Shown: positions 17,380 through 26,161, counted from the first letter of the stretch. The stretch is DNA of 64,000 nucleotides from DASSFG01 sp035547915 (GCA_035547915.1 DASZTS010000135.1:49128-113127), one strand, 5' to 3'. Program-made: numbers and translations. Notes: generated by a model from the letters alone, not told the origin.

Positions 17380-18306
17380 ATGGCAATCGCGGCGCACGGT
17401 CCTGAACTCCACGGTCACGAACTCCACGGCGGGGGGCACCACGGCCATCCACCCAAGCTCGAATACCATCCCGGTTTGCCGATCTCCAATGGCAAGCTGT
17501 TCATGTGGTTGTTTCTCTCGACGGAGATTATGTTCTTCGCCGCCTTGATCGGCGTCTACATCGTCATCCGCTTCGGTGCTCCGGTATGGCCAGCGACGCA
17601 CGAAGTGCACTTGAGCGAACCGATCGGTGCGTTCAACACCTTCGTTCTGATCTGTTCCAGCGTGAGCGTGGTGCTCGCCCTGGAGGCCGCGAAGGCCAAC
17701 CAGACGGATAAGGCCAAAATGTGGATCGTTATTACGTTGGCGTTGGGCGGCGTCTTTTTGGGCGTGAAGATGTACGAATACAGGGCTAAATTTGCCCACG
17801 GCATTTACCCATGGTATCCGCGCAGCCGCGTGTACGAGCGGCCAGACGTGTACTTTGGTTCGGCTGTGCGCGCCCGGGCCACCTCGCTCCTCACGGAATT
17901 CAAGGCCGACCCGGAGGTCGCGTCGGAGCGCGCAGGCGACATCGCCCTGCTCGAGCGCCTGCAGGCCGCCGCGGCGACGCCGGACGATCACAAGCTCGCC
18001 TTGTTGGCCGCGGAGATTATGCCGATGCCCGTTTCCGAAGGGGGCCATGCCTCCGGCCTGAATGACGAGCATGAATGGCTGAAGATGCCGGTCGTCATCC
18101 CCGGTGGCAATATGTGGGCGAGCACCTACTTTTTGCTGACCGGTTTTCACGCGATACACGTATTGGTCGGACTGATTGTGTTCGCCATCCTTAGTGTCAA
18201 GACGCTCGGCGTCGCCTGGGCCGGGGCGATCGAGAACATCGGCCTGTATTGGCACTTTGTCGATCTCGTGTGGATCTTTTTGTTTCCCTTGCTCTACCTG
18301 TTTTAG
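17380..18306 (+). CDS. coxC: Cytochrome c oxidase subunit III with large central insertion
   Basis: A 308-residue subunit III-like protein. The N-terminal hydrophilic segment is histidine-rich (HGPELHGHELHGGGHHGH). Helices follow at about 45-65 (KLFMWLFLSTEIMFFAAL), 85-105 and 117-135. A soluble stretch of about 100 residues (about 140-240, mostly charged and alanine-rich) then separates them from the last two helices (WASTYFLLTGFHAIHVLVG and GLYWHFVDLVWIFLFPLLY). The end matches the family signature. Subunit III stabilises CoxA and proton uptake. The insertion is unusual for the family. Confidence 0.9.
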   Translation: MAIAAHGPELHGHELHGGGHHGHPPKLEYHPGLPISNGKLFMWLFLSTEIMFFAALIGVYIVIRFGAPVWPATHEVHLSEPIGAFNTFVLICSSVSVVLALEAAKANQTDKAKMWIVITLALGGVFLGVKMYEYRAKFAHGIYPWYPRSRVYERPDVYFGSAVRARATSLLTEFKADPEVASERAGDIALLERLQAAAATPDDHKLALLAAEIMPMPVSEGGHASGLNDEHEWLKMPVVIPGGNMWASTYFLLTGFHAIHVLVGLIVFAILSVKTLGVAWAGAIENIGLYWHFVDLVWIFLFPLLYLF

Positions 18307-18408
18307 ACTTGTCGAGAACTGACCGGTGCGTCACGCCGTTGCCAGACAAGTGACAAGCCGACTCACGCCCGCGGGCGATTTGCGGACAAAATAATTCGAG
18401 AAAAATCC

Positions 18409-18993
18409 ATGTCTCACGCAGCCGTTCACCACGACCACGCTGGCCACGACGACCATGGCGGAGTTGCCAAGTACGTCTTCGTCTTCTTCGCCTTGTGCGT
18501 GTTGACGACGATGTCGTTCTTTACGTACTCCAGCTATTGGCCATGGCGCGACACACCGGCCGTCGCGCGCCTGTTCATGACGGCCGTTTCGTGCACCAAG
18601 GCGATGCTTGTGATCCTGTTCTTCATGCACGTCAAATACGAAGCAAACTGGAAGTACGTACTGACGATTCCGGCCTCGATCATGTCTGTATTTCTCTGCC
18701 TGGCCCTCGTGCCCGACATAGGTGGCCGGATAAATGGACTGTTTGGATACCATGGTCGATATTCGTCGGAGCGTAACGAACACGTCGGTCGCGTCGAGAA
18801 GAATGGCAAGGTCGTTTACGATGCCAACGCCCTGATGCAGAATGCGTCGCTGGAAGTGGTTCACCACGGCGACTCCCACAGTGCCGCCCCGCACGGCGGC
18901 GACTTACGTGTTTCGCCCGATGAGGGTCAACGACCCGCTCCGACGGAACCCGCGCCGGCCAAGGAAGCCGATTCCACCGAAGCCGAAGAATAG
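18409..18993 (+). CDS. Cytochrome c oxidase subunit IV-like protein
   Basis: A 194-residue protein with three transmembrane helices (about 24-42, 60-77 and 83-102), including SCTKAMLVILFFMHVKYE, the hallmark of prokaryotic oxidase subunit IV. The N-terminus is histidine-rich (HHDHAGHDDHGG). After the last helix it carries about 85 extra hydrophilic residues, longer than the usual ~100-residue subunit. Its position after coxC fits the canonical coxBACD order. Confidence 0.85.
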   Translation: MSHAAVHHDHAGHDDHGGVAKYVFVFFALCVLTTMSFFTYSSYWPWRDTPAVARLFMTAVSCTKAMLVILFFMHVKYEANWKYVLTIPASIMSVFLCLALVPDIGGRINGLFGYHGRYSSERNEHVGRVEKNGKVVYDANALMQNASLEVVHHGDSHSAAPHGGDLRVSPDEGQRPAPTEPAPAKEADSTEAEE

Positions 18994-19043
18994 CGATTGG
19001 CGCGTTTGGTCGCGGTTCTTCGGCTGGTCAGTCAGCGATTTCC

Positions 19044-19979
19044 ATGCCAGCGACGGCGGCCATCGAGATCTCGGACCTTGTACACCGTTACGGTGAGCGG
19101 ACGGCGCTGGCCGGACTCGATTTGCGTATCGAGCCCGGCGAAATCTTTGCACTGCTCGGTCCTAATGGCGGGGGCAAGACGACCCTCTTCCGCCTCCTTT
19201 CGACGCTGATTCCGATTCAGCAGGGGCGCGCTTTAGTGTTCGGCTACGATGTCGCGCGGCAGACCATGGACGTGCGACGTCGCATCGGAGTTGTGTTTCA
19301 AGCACCGAGCCTCGACAAAAAGCTCACGGTCGCCGAGAATCTCCGTCACCAGGGCCGAATCTATGGACTTTCGGGAAGAGCTCTCGCTGCTCGATGCGAC
19401 GAACTGCTGGCCCGCCTTCGGTTGGCCGACCGCCACGGCGACTTGGTAGAAACCCTTTCGGGCGGGCTGCGGCGGCGAGTCGAACTCGCCAAAGGGATGC
19501 TGCACGGTCCACGGCTGTTGTTGCTCGATGAGCCGAGTACCGGGCTCGATCCGGCTGCCCGTAGCGACTTGTGGGAATACTTGCAACAGATCCGCGGTGA
19601 TTCGGGTGTGACCGTAGTGCTCACCACGCACTTGCTGGAAGAGGCCGACAAGGCCGACCGCCTAGCCATCTTGAATGCGGGAACGCTGGTGGCACTCGAC
19701 ACACCAGACCGGTTGCGAGCCAGTGTGGGGGGCGACACGCTGACGATCGAAACCGAAGAGCCTGCCTGGCTGGCGGCGGCGATCGTCGATCGCTTCGGCT
19801 TACCGGCGCACGAGGTCGACGGCAGCGTACGGCTCGAACTACCCGACGGTCCGCAATGGGTGCCGCGCCTGGCCGAGGTCTTTCAAGGCCGTGTTCAGAG
19901 CATGACTCTTGGAAAGCCGACGCTGGAAGACGTCTTCATTGCCCGCACCGGCCATCGATTTTGGAGCGAATCCTCGTAG
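19044..19979 (+). CDS. ABC transporter ATP-binding protein
   Basis: A 311-residue ABC ATPase of the DrrA/CcmA/NatA type. Visible motifs are Walker A GPNGGGKTT (about residue 38), signature LSGGLRRR (about residue 138) and Walker B LLLLDEPSTGLD (about residue 155), with a switch histidine in TTHLLEEADKAD. A C-terminal ~90-residue domain typical of this subfamily follows. The next gene encodes the partner membrane protein. Similar ABC pairs occur with sco and cox genes in several phyla, where a role in oxidase assembly or copper handling is suspected; the substrate here is unknown. Confidence 0.9.
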   Translation: MPATAAIEISDLVHRYGERTALAGLDLRIEPGEIFALLGPNGGGKTTLFRLLSTLIPIQQGRALVFGYDVARQTMDVRRRIGVVFQAPSLDKKLTVAENLRHQGRIYGLSGRALAARCDELLARLRLADRHGDLVETLSGGLRRRVELAKGMLHGPRLLLLDEPSTGLDPAARSDLWEYLQQIRGDSGVTVVLTTHLLEEADKADRLAILNAGTLVALDTPDRLRASVGGDTLTIETEEPAWLAAAIVDRFGLPAHEVDGSVRLELPDGPQWVPRLAEVFQGRVQSMTLGKPTLEDVFIARTGHRFWSESS

Positions 19980-20026
19980 CTCAGGCATTGGTGAAGGGCC
20001 TCGTGGAGCAGCATACAACTGGTAAA

Positions 20027-20908
20027 ATGGCTGATATGTCAGACGGTGCAGCGATATTGAACGAGCCGCAAACGACCGATCCGGCGCTGCCGGTTGTTCG
20101 GCCGTGGTTGGCGGCCGGAACGCTTTGCTGGCGCGAGCTGATACGCTTCGCGCGGCAGCGAAACCGCGTGTTCGGCGCCATCGGCCAACCGATCATTTTT
20201 TGGGTGCTGTTCGGCTTCGGCCTGGGGCGTTCGTTTCGCCTGCCCGCGGCCGGCGGTCAGGCGATGACCTATCTCGAGTATTTCTTTCCTGGCACACTTG
20301 CGCTCATCCTGCTCTTCACGGCAATCTTCGCCACGATTTCGATCATCGAAGACCGCCGCGAAGGCTTCTTGCAATCGGTGTTGGTGGCGCCGCTGCCCCG
20401 CTGGTCGTTGGTGTTCGGAAAACTGGTCGGCGGAACGCTGATCGCGCTCGTGCAAGGGTTGATTTTTCTGGCGCTGGGGCTGACCGTTGGGCTGCGGTTC
20501 AGTGTTGTGAGTCTGGCGGCGATTACGGCTTTCAGCTTTCTTGTCGCGTTCGCGCTGACGGCGCTCGGGTTTTGGATCGCCTGGCGACTCGATTCGACGC
20601 AGGGATTCCATGCGATCATGAGTGTTCTCCTGATGCCGATGTGGCTGTTGTCGGGAGCGTTCTTTCCGGCTGATAGCGGCGGATCGACTGGGGCGCTTTG
20701 GCTTGCCTGGCTGATGCGTTTGAACCCACTTACCTACGGCGTCGCCGGACTGCGGCGACTGATTTATTGGGGCGTGCCCGCTGACTCGCTGCCGGCCGAT
20801 CTGCCGGACATGGCGACTTCGCTCTGCGTAACGGCCGCGTTCGCCGCGGTCATGTTTGTTCTCTGTATGCGCGTGGTGCGGCAGCGCACGACGGGAGATC
20901 TGCTATGA
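20027..20908 (+). CDS. ABC-2 type transporter permease
   Basis: A 293-residue membrane protein with six hydrophobic segments arranged as in ABC-2 permeases, including the conserved FFPGTLALILLFTAIFATISIIEDRREG core split around residues 85-110 and PMWLLSGAFFPADSG near residue 205. It pairs with the ATPase immediately upstream. The start is uncertain: ATG codons at 20027 and 20036 and a GTG at 20003 are in frame, none with a convincing spacing to a Shine-Dalgarno sequence. It overlaps the sco gene by an ATGA at 20905-20908. Confidence 0.86.
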   Translation: MADMSDGAAILNEPQTTDPALPVVRPWLAAGTLCWRELIRFARQRNRVFGAIGQPIIFWVLFGFGLGRSFRLPAAGGQAMTYLEYFFPGTLALILLFTAIFATISIIEDRREGFLQSVLVAPLPRWSLVFGKLVGGTLIALVQGLIFLALGLTVGLRFSVVSLAAITAFSFLVAFALTALGFWIAWRLDSTQGFHAIMSVLLMPMWLLSGAFFPADSGGSTGALWLAWLMRLNPLTYGVAGLRRLIYWGVPADSLPADLPDMATSLCVTAAFAAVMFVLCMRVVRQRTTGDLL

Positions 20909-21621
20909 CAAGTCCGGCTGCCAAAGCCTGGATCAGTTTTCTGTTGGTGGCGATCGGGCTCTATGGTTCGTACACCATCTGGAAGGTCTATAAGGCGAAT
21001 GCCATCGCGGCGACGGTGCATCGCGAGCCGTCGACTCAGAATAGTCGCTCCATCTCCAAGGCATTTCCGCCGATACCGCTCGACGAATTCACCTTCACCG
21101 ACAGCGAGGGGCAGCCGTTTTCCCTGCAAAACCTTTCCGGCAAGGTCTGGGTCGCGAGCTTCTTCTTTGCGACCTGCCCTGGCTTCTGTCTTCAGATGAA
21201 TCAGGAGATTGCCAAGATCGCCCGCGACCTGTCCGACCAAGACGTGACGTTCGTCAGTTTTACGGTCGATCCGGAAAACGACACGCCCGACGTGCTAAAG
21301 GAATACGCCACTCGGATGCAGGCCGACCCGCGCCGGTGGGTCTTTCTGACGGGCAAGCAGGCCGATATTCAAGAACTCGGCCAGCAGTACTTTAAAGTGC
21401 CTGCCACCAAGGACCATCTCGACAAGCTTTTGTTGGTAGGACGCGACGGGCGGGAGCACAACTTTTTTGCATCGCGCGATCCCCAAGATGTTAAGAGGCT
21501 CAAAGAGGCGATCGCCGAATGCCTGGCCGCGAAGGCGCCGCCGACGAGTGGACCGCCGCCGAATCCGGCACCCGAGCCTTCCGCTGAGCAACCCGATTCC
21601 GACGCCAAGGTGCCGGAATGA
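20905..21621 (+). CDS. SCO1/SenC family copper chaperone
   Basis: A 238-residue protein with an N-terminal membrane anchor (about residues 9-26) and a thioredoxin-like domain. The copper ligands C91 and C95 (CPGFC) and H171 (KDHLDKLLLV) have the C-x3-C plus distal histidine arrangement of Sco proteins. Sco proteins deliver copper to, or keep reduced, the CuA site of subunit II, matching the cox genes upstream. The C-terminal ~35 residues are Pro/Ala-rich and probably disordered. It is coupled by ATGA overlaps to both neighbours. Confidence 0.9.
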   Translation: MTSPAAKAWISFLLVAIGLYGSYTIWKVYKANAIAATVHREPSTQNSRSISKAFPPIPLDEFTFTDSEGQPFSLQNLSGKVWVASFFFATCPGFCLQMNQEIAKIARDLSDQDVTFVSFTVDPENDTPDVLKEYATRMQADPRRWVFLTGKQADIQELGQQYFKVPATKDHLDKLLLVGRDGREHNFFASRDPQDVKRLKEAIAECLAAKAPPTSGPPPNPAPEPSAEQPDSDAKVPE

Positions 21622-22106
21622 ATTGGCACTTGCTGGCGGCTACCGACCTCTGGCGCATCTTGCCGGCAGCCGATGCAACGCTCAATGCCGTCGCGGCGGT
21701 ATTGCTCATCATCGGTTATCGGCTCATCAAGCGCGGGCACGAGCAGGCGCACAAACGTGTCATGTTGGCGGCGTTCGGCGTATCAAGTGCGTTTTTGGCC
21801 TGTTATCTGACCTACCACATCGGCAGCCGACTGGCAGGTAGGGAGGAAGTCAGGTTTGTCGGACCGCCCGGAATCCGGCAAATCTATCTTGGCATTCTGA
21901 TCAGCCACGTGCTGCTAGCCTTCACGGTGCCGGTGCTCTCGATTGCCACCATCTGGCTGGGTTTGAAGGATCGGCGCGAGTCGCACCGGCGGCTGGCTCG
22001 TTGGACGTTTCCGATCTGGCTCTACGTGTCGATAACCGGCGTGATTATCTACATCATGCTCTACCATCTCTACGCGCCCTCCTCGACAAGCCCTATAATG
22101 TCATGA
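21618..22106 (+). CDS. DUF420 family membrane protein
   Basis: A 162-residue protein with four transmembrane helices. Histidine-containing loops (EQAHKRVMLAAF, CYLTYHIGS, LISHVLLAF, SHRRLARWTFPIWLYVSITG) match the DUF420 family, whose members (CtaM in Firmicutes) are needed for maturation of heme A oxidases. Location between sco and a small CxxC protein, with ATGA overlaps at both ends, supports an assembly role here. Confidence 0.88.
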   Translation: MNWHLLAATDLWRILPAADATLNAVAAVLLIIGYRLIKRGHEQAHKRVMLAAFGVSSAFLACYLTYHIGSRLAGREEVRFVGPPGIRQIYLGILISHVLLAFTVPVLSIATIWLGLKDRRESHRRLARWTFPIWLYVSITGVIIYIMLYHLYAPSSTSPIMS

Positions 22107-22495
22107 TGCCGTCCATCAAACTCCCACGCCTGCCGTCCGCTCGCCTATCCGCGCGATTACGTCGATGCGTCGTCTGCTTCGCGGTCGTTGCGGTCGTTAT
22201 GCTGCTGGCGGGCGACGCTCTCGCTTGCCCGATGTGCAAGGCGGCACTGGGCAGTCAGGACCGCTCTCATGGAGACTGGGTGGGCGGCTTCTTCTGGAGC
22301 ATTCTCTTTATGCTCTCGATGCCGTTCCTCATCCTTGGTTCTTTCAGCACCTACATGTATATGCTCGTGAGGCGGGCACGGCGGGAGCGATCGCAACGCG
22401 AGGCGGCCGGCCTAGGAATCGAGCGATTCGTCGATGGCCCTTTGCAATTCGATGAGGCTCGTTCGCGCGAGCCGGCGACCGTAAACCACGCATGA
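22103..22495 (+). CDS. Small membrane protein with CPMC motif, cox-cluster associated
   Basis: A 130-residue protein. A signal-like hydrophobic segment (about residues 22-40) is followed by ALACPMCKAAL, a CxxC that could bind metal or form a disulfide, and a second transmembrane helix (about 62-88), then a basic tail. No named family is recognised. It is the last gene of the cox operon and overlaps DUF420 by ATGA, so a copper or oxidase-assembly role is plausible but inferred. Its last ~84 bp overlap a gene on the opposite strand. Confidence 0.72.
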   Translation: MMPSIKLPRLPSARLSARLRRCVVCFAVVAVVMLLAGDALACPMCKAALGSQDRSHGDWVGGFFWSILFMLSMPFLILGSFSTYMYMLVRRARRERSQREAAGLGIERFVDGPLQFDEARSREPATVNHA

Positions 22496-22627
22496 GTATT
22501 GGTAGAGGGGCCTTCCCGGCGGTGTTCCAATGCGGCCGGCGACAGCCTGTTGGATCGCGACGCCGCGGTATTCTTGTGGCTTGAAGTCTCGGGCGTTCGG
22601 ATCGATTTCGTCTGCCGGCGCGTTCAT
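22412..22627 (-). CDS. Small hypothetical protein (71 residues)
   Basis: A 71-residue soluble protein with no membrane segment. The sequence has normal composition rather than the Arg/Ser/Pro-rich look of shadow frames: KPQEYRGVAIQQAVAGRIG, then RPLYQYSCVVYGRRLART and an amphipathic end (SLIELQRAIDESLDS). No family is recognised. It is convergent with, and overlaps by 84 bp, the last cox-cluster gene. The ATG at 22627 has no strong Shine-Dalgarno sequence. Confidence 0.55.
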   Translation of the reverse strand: MNAPADEIDPNARDFKPQEYRGVAIQQAVAGRIGTPPGRPLYQYSCVVYGRRLARTSLIELQRAIDESLDS

Positions 22628-22699
22628 CGCCCATCCACTCTACTTCGCTGGTCGGAGCGACGCCAGCAACGGCGCTGCGTGCTCGCGCGAGTGCGCTCC

Positions 22700-23806
22700 T
22701 CAGGATGCAATCTCGACGACGGGCTTTCCCAAAACGTCGTGGCGTGGTGTGATTCCCAATCCTGGAGCAATGCTGGCAGACATCCGACCGTGCTTTCGTT
22801 GCGGCGCGCCGTCGGCCATGCTGACGGTGACATAGCTGTTGAAGTCGGTGCTCGTGAACAAAAATTCGGGCGGCGTGCTATGGGCCAGATGTGAAATGGC
22901 GGCCGTTACGATGTCGCCGCCCCAGCTATCCTCGATGGTCATGCCGATGCCCAGCGAGACGCACAAATCTCGCGCCTGCCGTGCCTTGGTCAAGCCGCCG
23001 AACTTGCTGATCTTTATGTTGACGACGTCCATCGCCAAGTCGGCCCGCCCGCGCACGAGCACATCGATGCCGTCGATGATTTCATCGAGCACGAACGGAT
23101 GATCGGTGTGTCGCCGAACGGTCAGGCACTCCTCGTAGCTGAGGCAGGGTTGCTCGATGTAGACGTCGACGTCGCGCACGGCTCGAACTACTCGCAGCCC
23201 ATCGTGCACCAGCCAACCGGTGTTGGCGTCGGCGACGAGCCGGTCTCCCGGCTTCAATTCGGCTGCGACTGCGTGGATGCGCTCGATGTCCACTTCGGCT
23301 TCGCCGCCAACTTTCAGTTGAAAACGGCGGTATCCCTCGCGACGGTATTCGCCGACTTTGGCTGCCATCTCGGCGGGCGATTCTTGAGAAATGGCCCGAT
23401 AGAGACCAAAATCGTCGCCATAGCGCCCGCCCAGCAACTTGCAAACGGGCTGCCCGGTGGCGTGACCCAAAATGTCCCAGCAGGCCATGTCGATCGCTGA
23501 TTTGACATAGGCGTGTCCCTTCATCGCGGCGTCCATGCGTCGATTGAGCCGGCCCAGTTCCAGCGGACCTTCTCCGATCAGGTGCGGACCCAGCTCGGCA
23601 ATGCCCGCGCGGCAGCCGGCGGCGTAGGCCGGCAGATAGAACGGGCCTAGCGGGCAAACCTCGCCCCAGCCGGTGATGCCCTCGTCCGTGTCCACGCGTA
23701 CTACGGTGCTATCGAATATGCTCACCGACTTGCCGCCCGACCATTTGTAGGTCCCTTCGTGCAGCGGCAAATCGACTCGATAGGCGGAGATCTTGGTGAT
23801 TTTCAT
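22700..23806 (-). CDS. Enolase-superfamily (MR/MLE) enzyme, cis-3-hydroxy-L-proline dehydratase-like
   Basis: A 368-residue protein of the mandelate racemase/muconate lactonizing branch. Visible active-site elements are the lysine in FQLKVGG (about residue 165), metal ligands in DANTGW, IEQP and LDE on successive barrel strands, and the KISKFGG strand. The capping-domain phrase YVKSAIDMACWDILG and the WGEVCPLGPFYLPAY segment resemble cis-3-hydroxy-L-proline dehydratases and 4-hydroxyproline-betaine epimerases as I remember them. The exact substrate cannot be settled from sequence alone, and dipeptide epimerase or sugar-acid dehydratase activity remains possible. The gene stands alone between unrelated units. 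Confidence 0.85.
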   Translation of the reverse strand: MKITKISAYRVDLPLHEGTYKWSGGKSVSIFDSTVVRVDTDEGITGWGEVCPLGPFYLPAYAAGCRAGIAELGPHLIGEGPLELGRLNRRMDAAMKGHAYVKSAIDMACWDILGHATGQPVCKLLGGRYGDDFGLYRAISQESPAEMAAKVGEYRREGYRRFQLKVGGEAEVDIERIHAVAAELKPGDRLVADANTGWLVHDGLRVVRAVRDVDVYIEQPCLSYEECLTVRRHTDHPFVLDEIIDGIDVLVRGRADLAMDVVNIKISKFGGLTKARQARDLCVSLGIGMTIEDSWGGDIVTAAISHLAHSTPPEFLFTSTDFNSYVTVSMADGAPQRKHGRMSASIAPGLGITPRHDVLGKPVVEIAS

Positions 23807-23899
23807 GGTGCTGAAGACCCGTCGACCGCAGGGCAGCGAAGGAAACTGTGCGAAGAAACTGCCACTCTATCGGACGCACCGCGCCGGCGAAAGCGTGAG

Positions 23900-23911
23900 G
23901 TAGTGTCCTAA
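23900..23911 (+). repeat. Left copy of 12-bp inverted repeat
   Basis: GTAGTGTCCTAA. Its exact reverse complement occurs at 24491-24502, so the two copies face each other and bound a 603-bp segment containing two small genes. Confidence 0.6.
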
Positions 23912-23931
23912 GACTGTGGTGAAGAATCGGG

Positions 23932-23952
23932 GCTGGTCGCGAGGCGACCAGC
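23932..23952. terminator. Perfect 9-bp stem hairpin
   Basis: GCTGGTCGC, loop GAG, GCGACCAGC. It lies 10 bases beyond the stop codon of the small gene ending at 23962, so it could terminate or stabilise that transcript. There is no clear U-tract on the minus strand, so intrinsic termination is uncertain. Confidence 0.4.
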
Positions 23953-23961
23953 AGCCGCCAA

Positions 23962-24156
23962 TCACTTCCGCAATCTACTTTTCAAACCCTTCAAACGCGC
24001 ATCTCCCTGCACCGTCCTCGGTGGCCAAAACCTTATCCGAAATTCACGGTAGATATCCGGGCCGATGGCGCATCCAACGGCGACTGCCACCACCAACCAC
24101 AGCAACGTCTTGAGGGAGAACTGGCGGGGCATTACCCGAAAAGTAGGCAGACTCAC
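23962..24156 (-). CDS. Small single-pass membrane protein (64 residues)
   Basis: A 64-residue protein with the N-terminal pattern PRQFSLKTLLWLVVAVAVGC, a single hydrophobic helix preceded by the FSLKTLL phrase. That phrase recurs at the start of many short planctomycete membrane proteins of unknown function. A basic tail follows. Its start overlaps the stop of the neighbouring small gene by ATGA (24153-24156), indicating a coupled pair. Function unknown. Confidence 0.62.
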   Translation of the reverse strand: MSLPTFRVMPRQFSLKTLLWLVVAVAVGCAIGPDIYREFRIRFWPPRTVQGDARLKGLKSRLRK

Positions 24157-24374
24157 CGAGTCGATGGCCAGACGTAGCGCCTCATGTATTCGAGAGCCAT
24201 AGCTTCGTTCCTCCGGAGGGCTTCTTCCGACGCTTCCCGCTCAAGCCTAGCCTTCTCCCGGCGCTCACCGAACCGCATGCCCCCAAAGAACGCCCCGACG
24301 ACCAGCATGGCCACCAGCAACGCGCGAAGGGTGAATTGTGGGCGAGGCATGGAACGGCTCACGGGGTTGCTCAT
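24153..24374 (-). CDS. Small single-pass membrane protein with charged helix (73 residues)
   Basis: A 73-residue protein. RPQFTLRALLVAMLVVGAFF is a membrane helix of the same FTLRALL type as its downstream partner, followed by a strongly charged amphipathic helix (GERREKARLEREASEEALRR) that may form a coiled coil. The start at 24374 is a choice; an internal ATG at 24350 would remove eight residues. Both genes lie inside the segment bounded by the 12-bp inverted repeats. Function unknown. Confidence 0.6.
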   Translation of the reverse strand: MSNPVSRSMPRPQFTLRALLVAMLVVGAFFGGMRFGERREKARLEREASEEALRRNEAMALEYMRRYVWPSTR

Positions 24375-24490
24375 TGGGACAATTCTAACGCAGGGCCACG
24401 CGGCGCGACATTCAATATGATGGGCCGCCCGCGGATGTCCGCCTGCGGAAATTCGCATCTACTGCGCAAAACGCCGTGCGCGCCAGACTG

Positions 24491-24502
24491 TTAGGACACT
24501 AC
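24491..24502 (-). repeat. Right copy of 12-bp inverted repeat
   Basis: TTAGGACACTAC on the plus strand, the exact reverse complement of 23900-23911. It ends the 603-bp segment carrying the two small membrane-protein genes. Confidence 0.6.
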
Positions 24503-24548
24503 CCCCAGTCCGTCGTCCGGCAGCTCAAAGTTCAGAGCCGCTGGCAGC

Positions 24549-26161
24549 CTATTTTGTGACCGTCAGCCAAAGATCGCTCGTATGAGCCCCGCCCGTAAGT
24601 AACGCTCCGGCCGTGTGCGAACGGCCACCAAGGTCGGACGATGTGCCTAGAATCTGGATAGGCCCCGAAAAGGCGACCCCCGTTGCGGTGAGCACGATCT
24701 TGACGGTCTTGGCCGAGTCGCCCCCCGCGACCGACTTGGTGGGCTGAGCGATGACGCCTTCGGGCAGGCCTGTGACCCGAACGTCAATCTCGCCGGCGAA
24801 ATTCTGCTTGCGCTCGATCGTAACAGGAATCTCCAACGGTTTTCCGGCACTCAACACGAACGCATGCTGCGGCGCGCCGAGCGAGAAGTCTGGTTCCGGC
24901 GATGCGATCGTCAATCGATAGAGGAACCGCGGTCCACCGTGCTCGTAGAGGTCTGAGACGACGAGCGTGTAATCACCGTCCGCAGGCGCCGTGTATGTTA
25001 CTGCGCTGTCGGGATCGTTGTTCGTGTCGTCGCTGCGCGCCAGCGATCGACCTGTCGCATCGAGCAACTCCAAGACTGAGTCGAGCGGATAACCGAGCGC
25101 GCGACTCGAAACGTTGCATTGGCAGGTCTGACCCTTTGCGAGACGGAAACGGAATGCGTCTCGGTCGTGCGGCTCGCTAATGCGTCCGCTGATTGTGACC
25201 GGCATTTCCACAGACTGTGGATTGGCGAGGTCGTTCGACTCGGCTTCCACCCGCGCCGGATGCGACACGACCGGAAGACTGATCGTGCCTGCCCATTGCG
25301 GCGAAAAGAAGTCAACCGCCGCGGCATCCGGTTGAGGCTCGATCACCCGCTTCGTACCTTGCTCCGACAGATTCCAACCGCAAGGGTCGACGCTCGTCGC
25401 GGCAATGCGCGAAACGGCCAGCGGCAGCGAGCCATCGAGGAATCCATCCGTTGTCAGCGTTAGTCGATAAATGAATGTCTCGCCACCCGCGAACGAAATC
25501 GAGGCATCGGCGCGGCCGGAAAGGCGAAAATGCGGACGAGGTAGGTACCGTCGGCGGGGGCCTCAAAGGCGAGCAAACTATCAAGGCCCCGTTCGTCGTC
25601 ATTCTGGTCTAAAACGCTTCCCCGCGGCATGACGACTTGCAAGACCGAATCCATCGGCGATCCCAGCGTCCCGTTGGCGGTGACGGCCGCAACCAGCGTT
25701 TGATTCTGTTTCAGCGACACCGCGAAGACATCGACATCACCTCTCTTTTCCAGGCGTCCGTTCACCGTGCATCCCGGGGTTGTGATTGATTGTGCCTTGG
25801 CCACGGTATCGTTCGGTTCCTGCTCGTTCACGTTCGGCAACGTGTCGACGACGAAAGGCACCGGCGCGGCGGCACCTTCGGCATTGTGGATGCGGACCCA
25901 ATACAAACCCGGCGGGGCATCGGGCGAGACGGCGATCGAAAATGTGCCCTTCTTGTCCGCCACAGGAGCGACGTGCATGCCCGACCGACTGACCCACGCT
26001 TGCGCAGGGCCATCGCCGGCATTGCCCCCCGCCACGACTTCGACAGTCGTCCCGCGCGTCGCACCCGCGGGATACAGATATTTCACGTCCGGCGGCGCCG
26101 CCGCGGCCACCGGTAGCCAGCCGAGCGTAAGAAATACTGCCGCCAGATTTGCAGATCTCAT
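24549..26161 (-). pseudogene. PPC-domain secreted protein, broken by a frameshift
   Basis: One gene read in two frames. The first part (from 26161) has a signal peptide (about residues 1-21) and a PPC-type domain with EQEPNDTVAKAQ and GDVDVFAVSLKQNQTL. It runs out of frame at about 25506-25510 and stops at 25460. The second frame is open from just there and continues without loss: FAGGETFIYRLTLTTDG, then a second PPC domain (VEAESNDLANPQ, HDRDAFRFRLAKGQ) to 24549. Restoring one G in the CCG/ATG junction rejoins the frames into about 537 residues. PPC domains are extracellular beta-sandwiches. It is the last gene of an operon with DUF1501 and DUF1549/1553 genes, the usual planctomycete arrangement. 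A sequencing error is an alternative to real decay. Confidence 0.82.

Noticed and set aside
25200..25225. TCCACAGACTGTGGA palindrome as an operator or DnaA-like site
   Set aside because: It lies inside the coding part of the PPC-domain gene and has no regulatory context.
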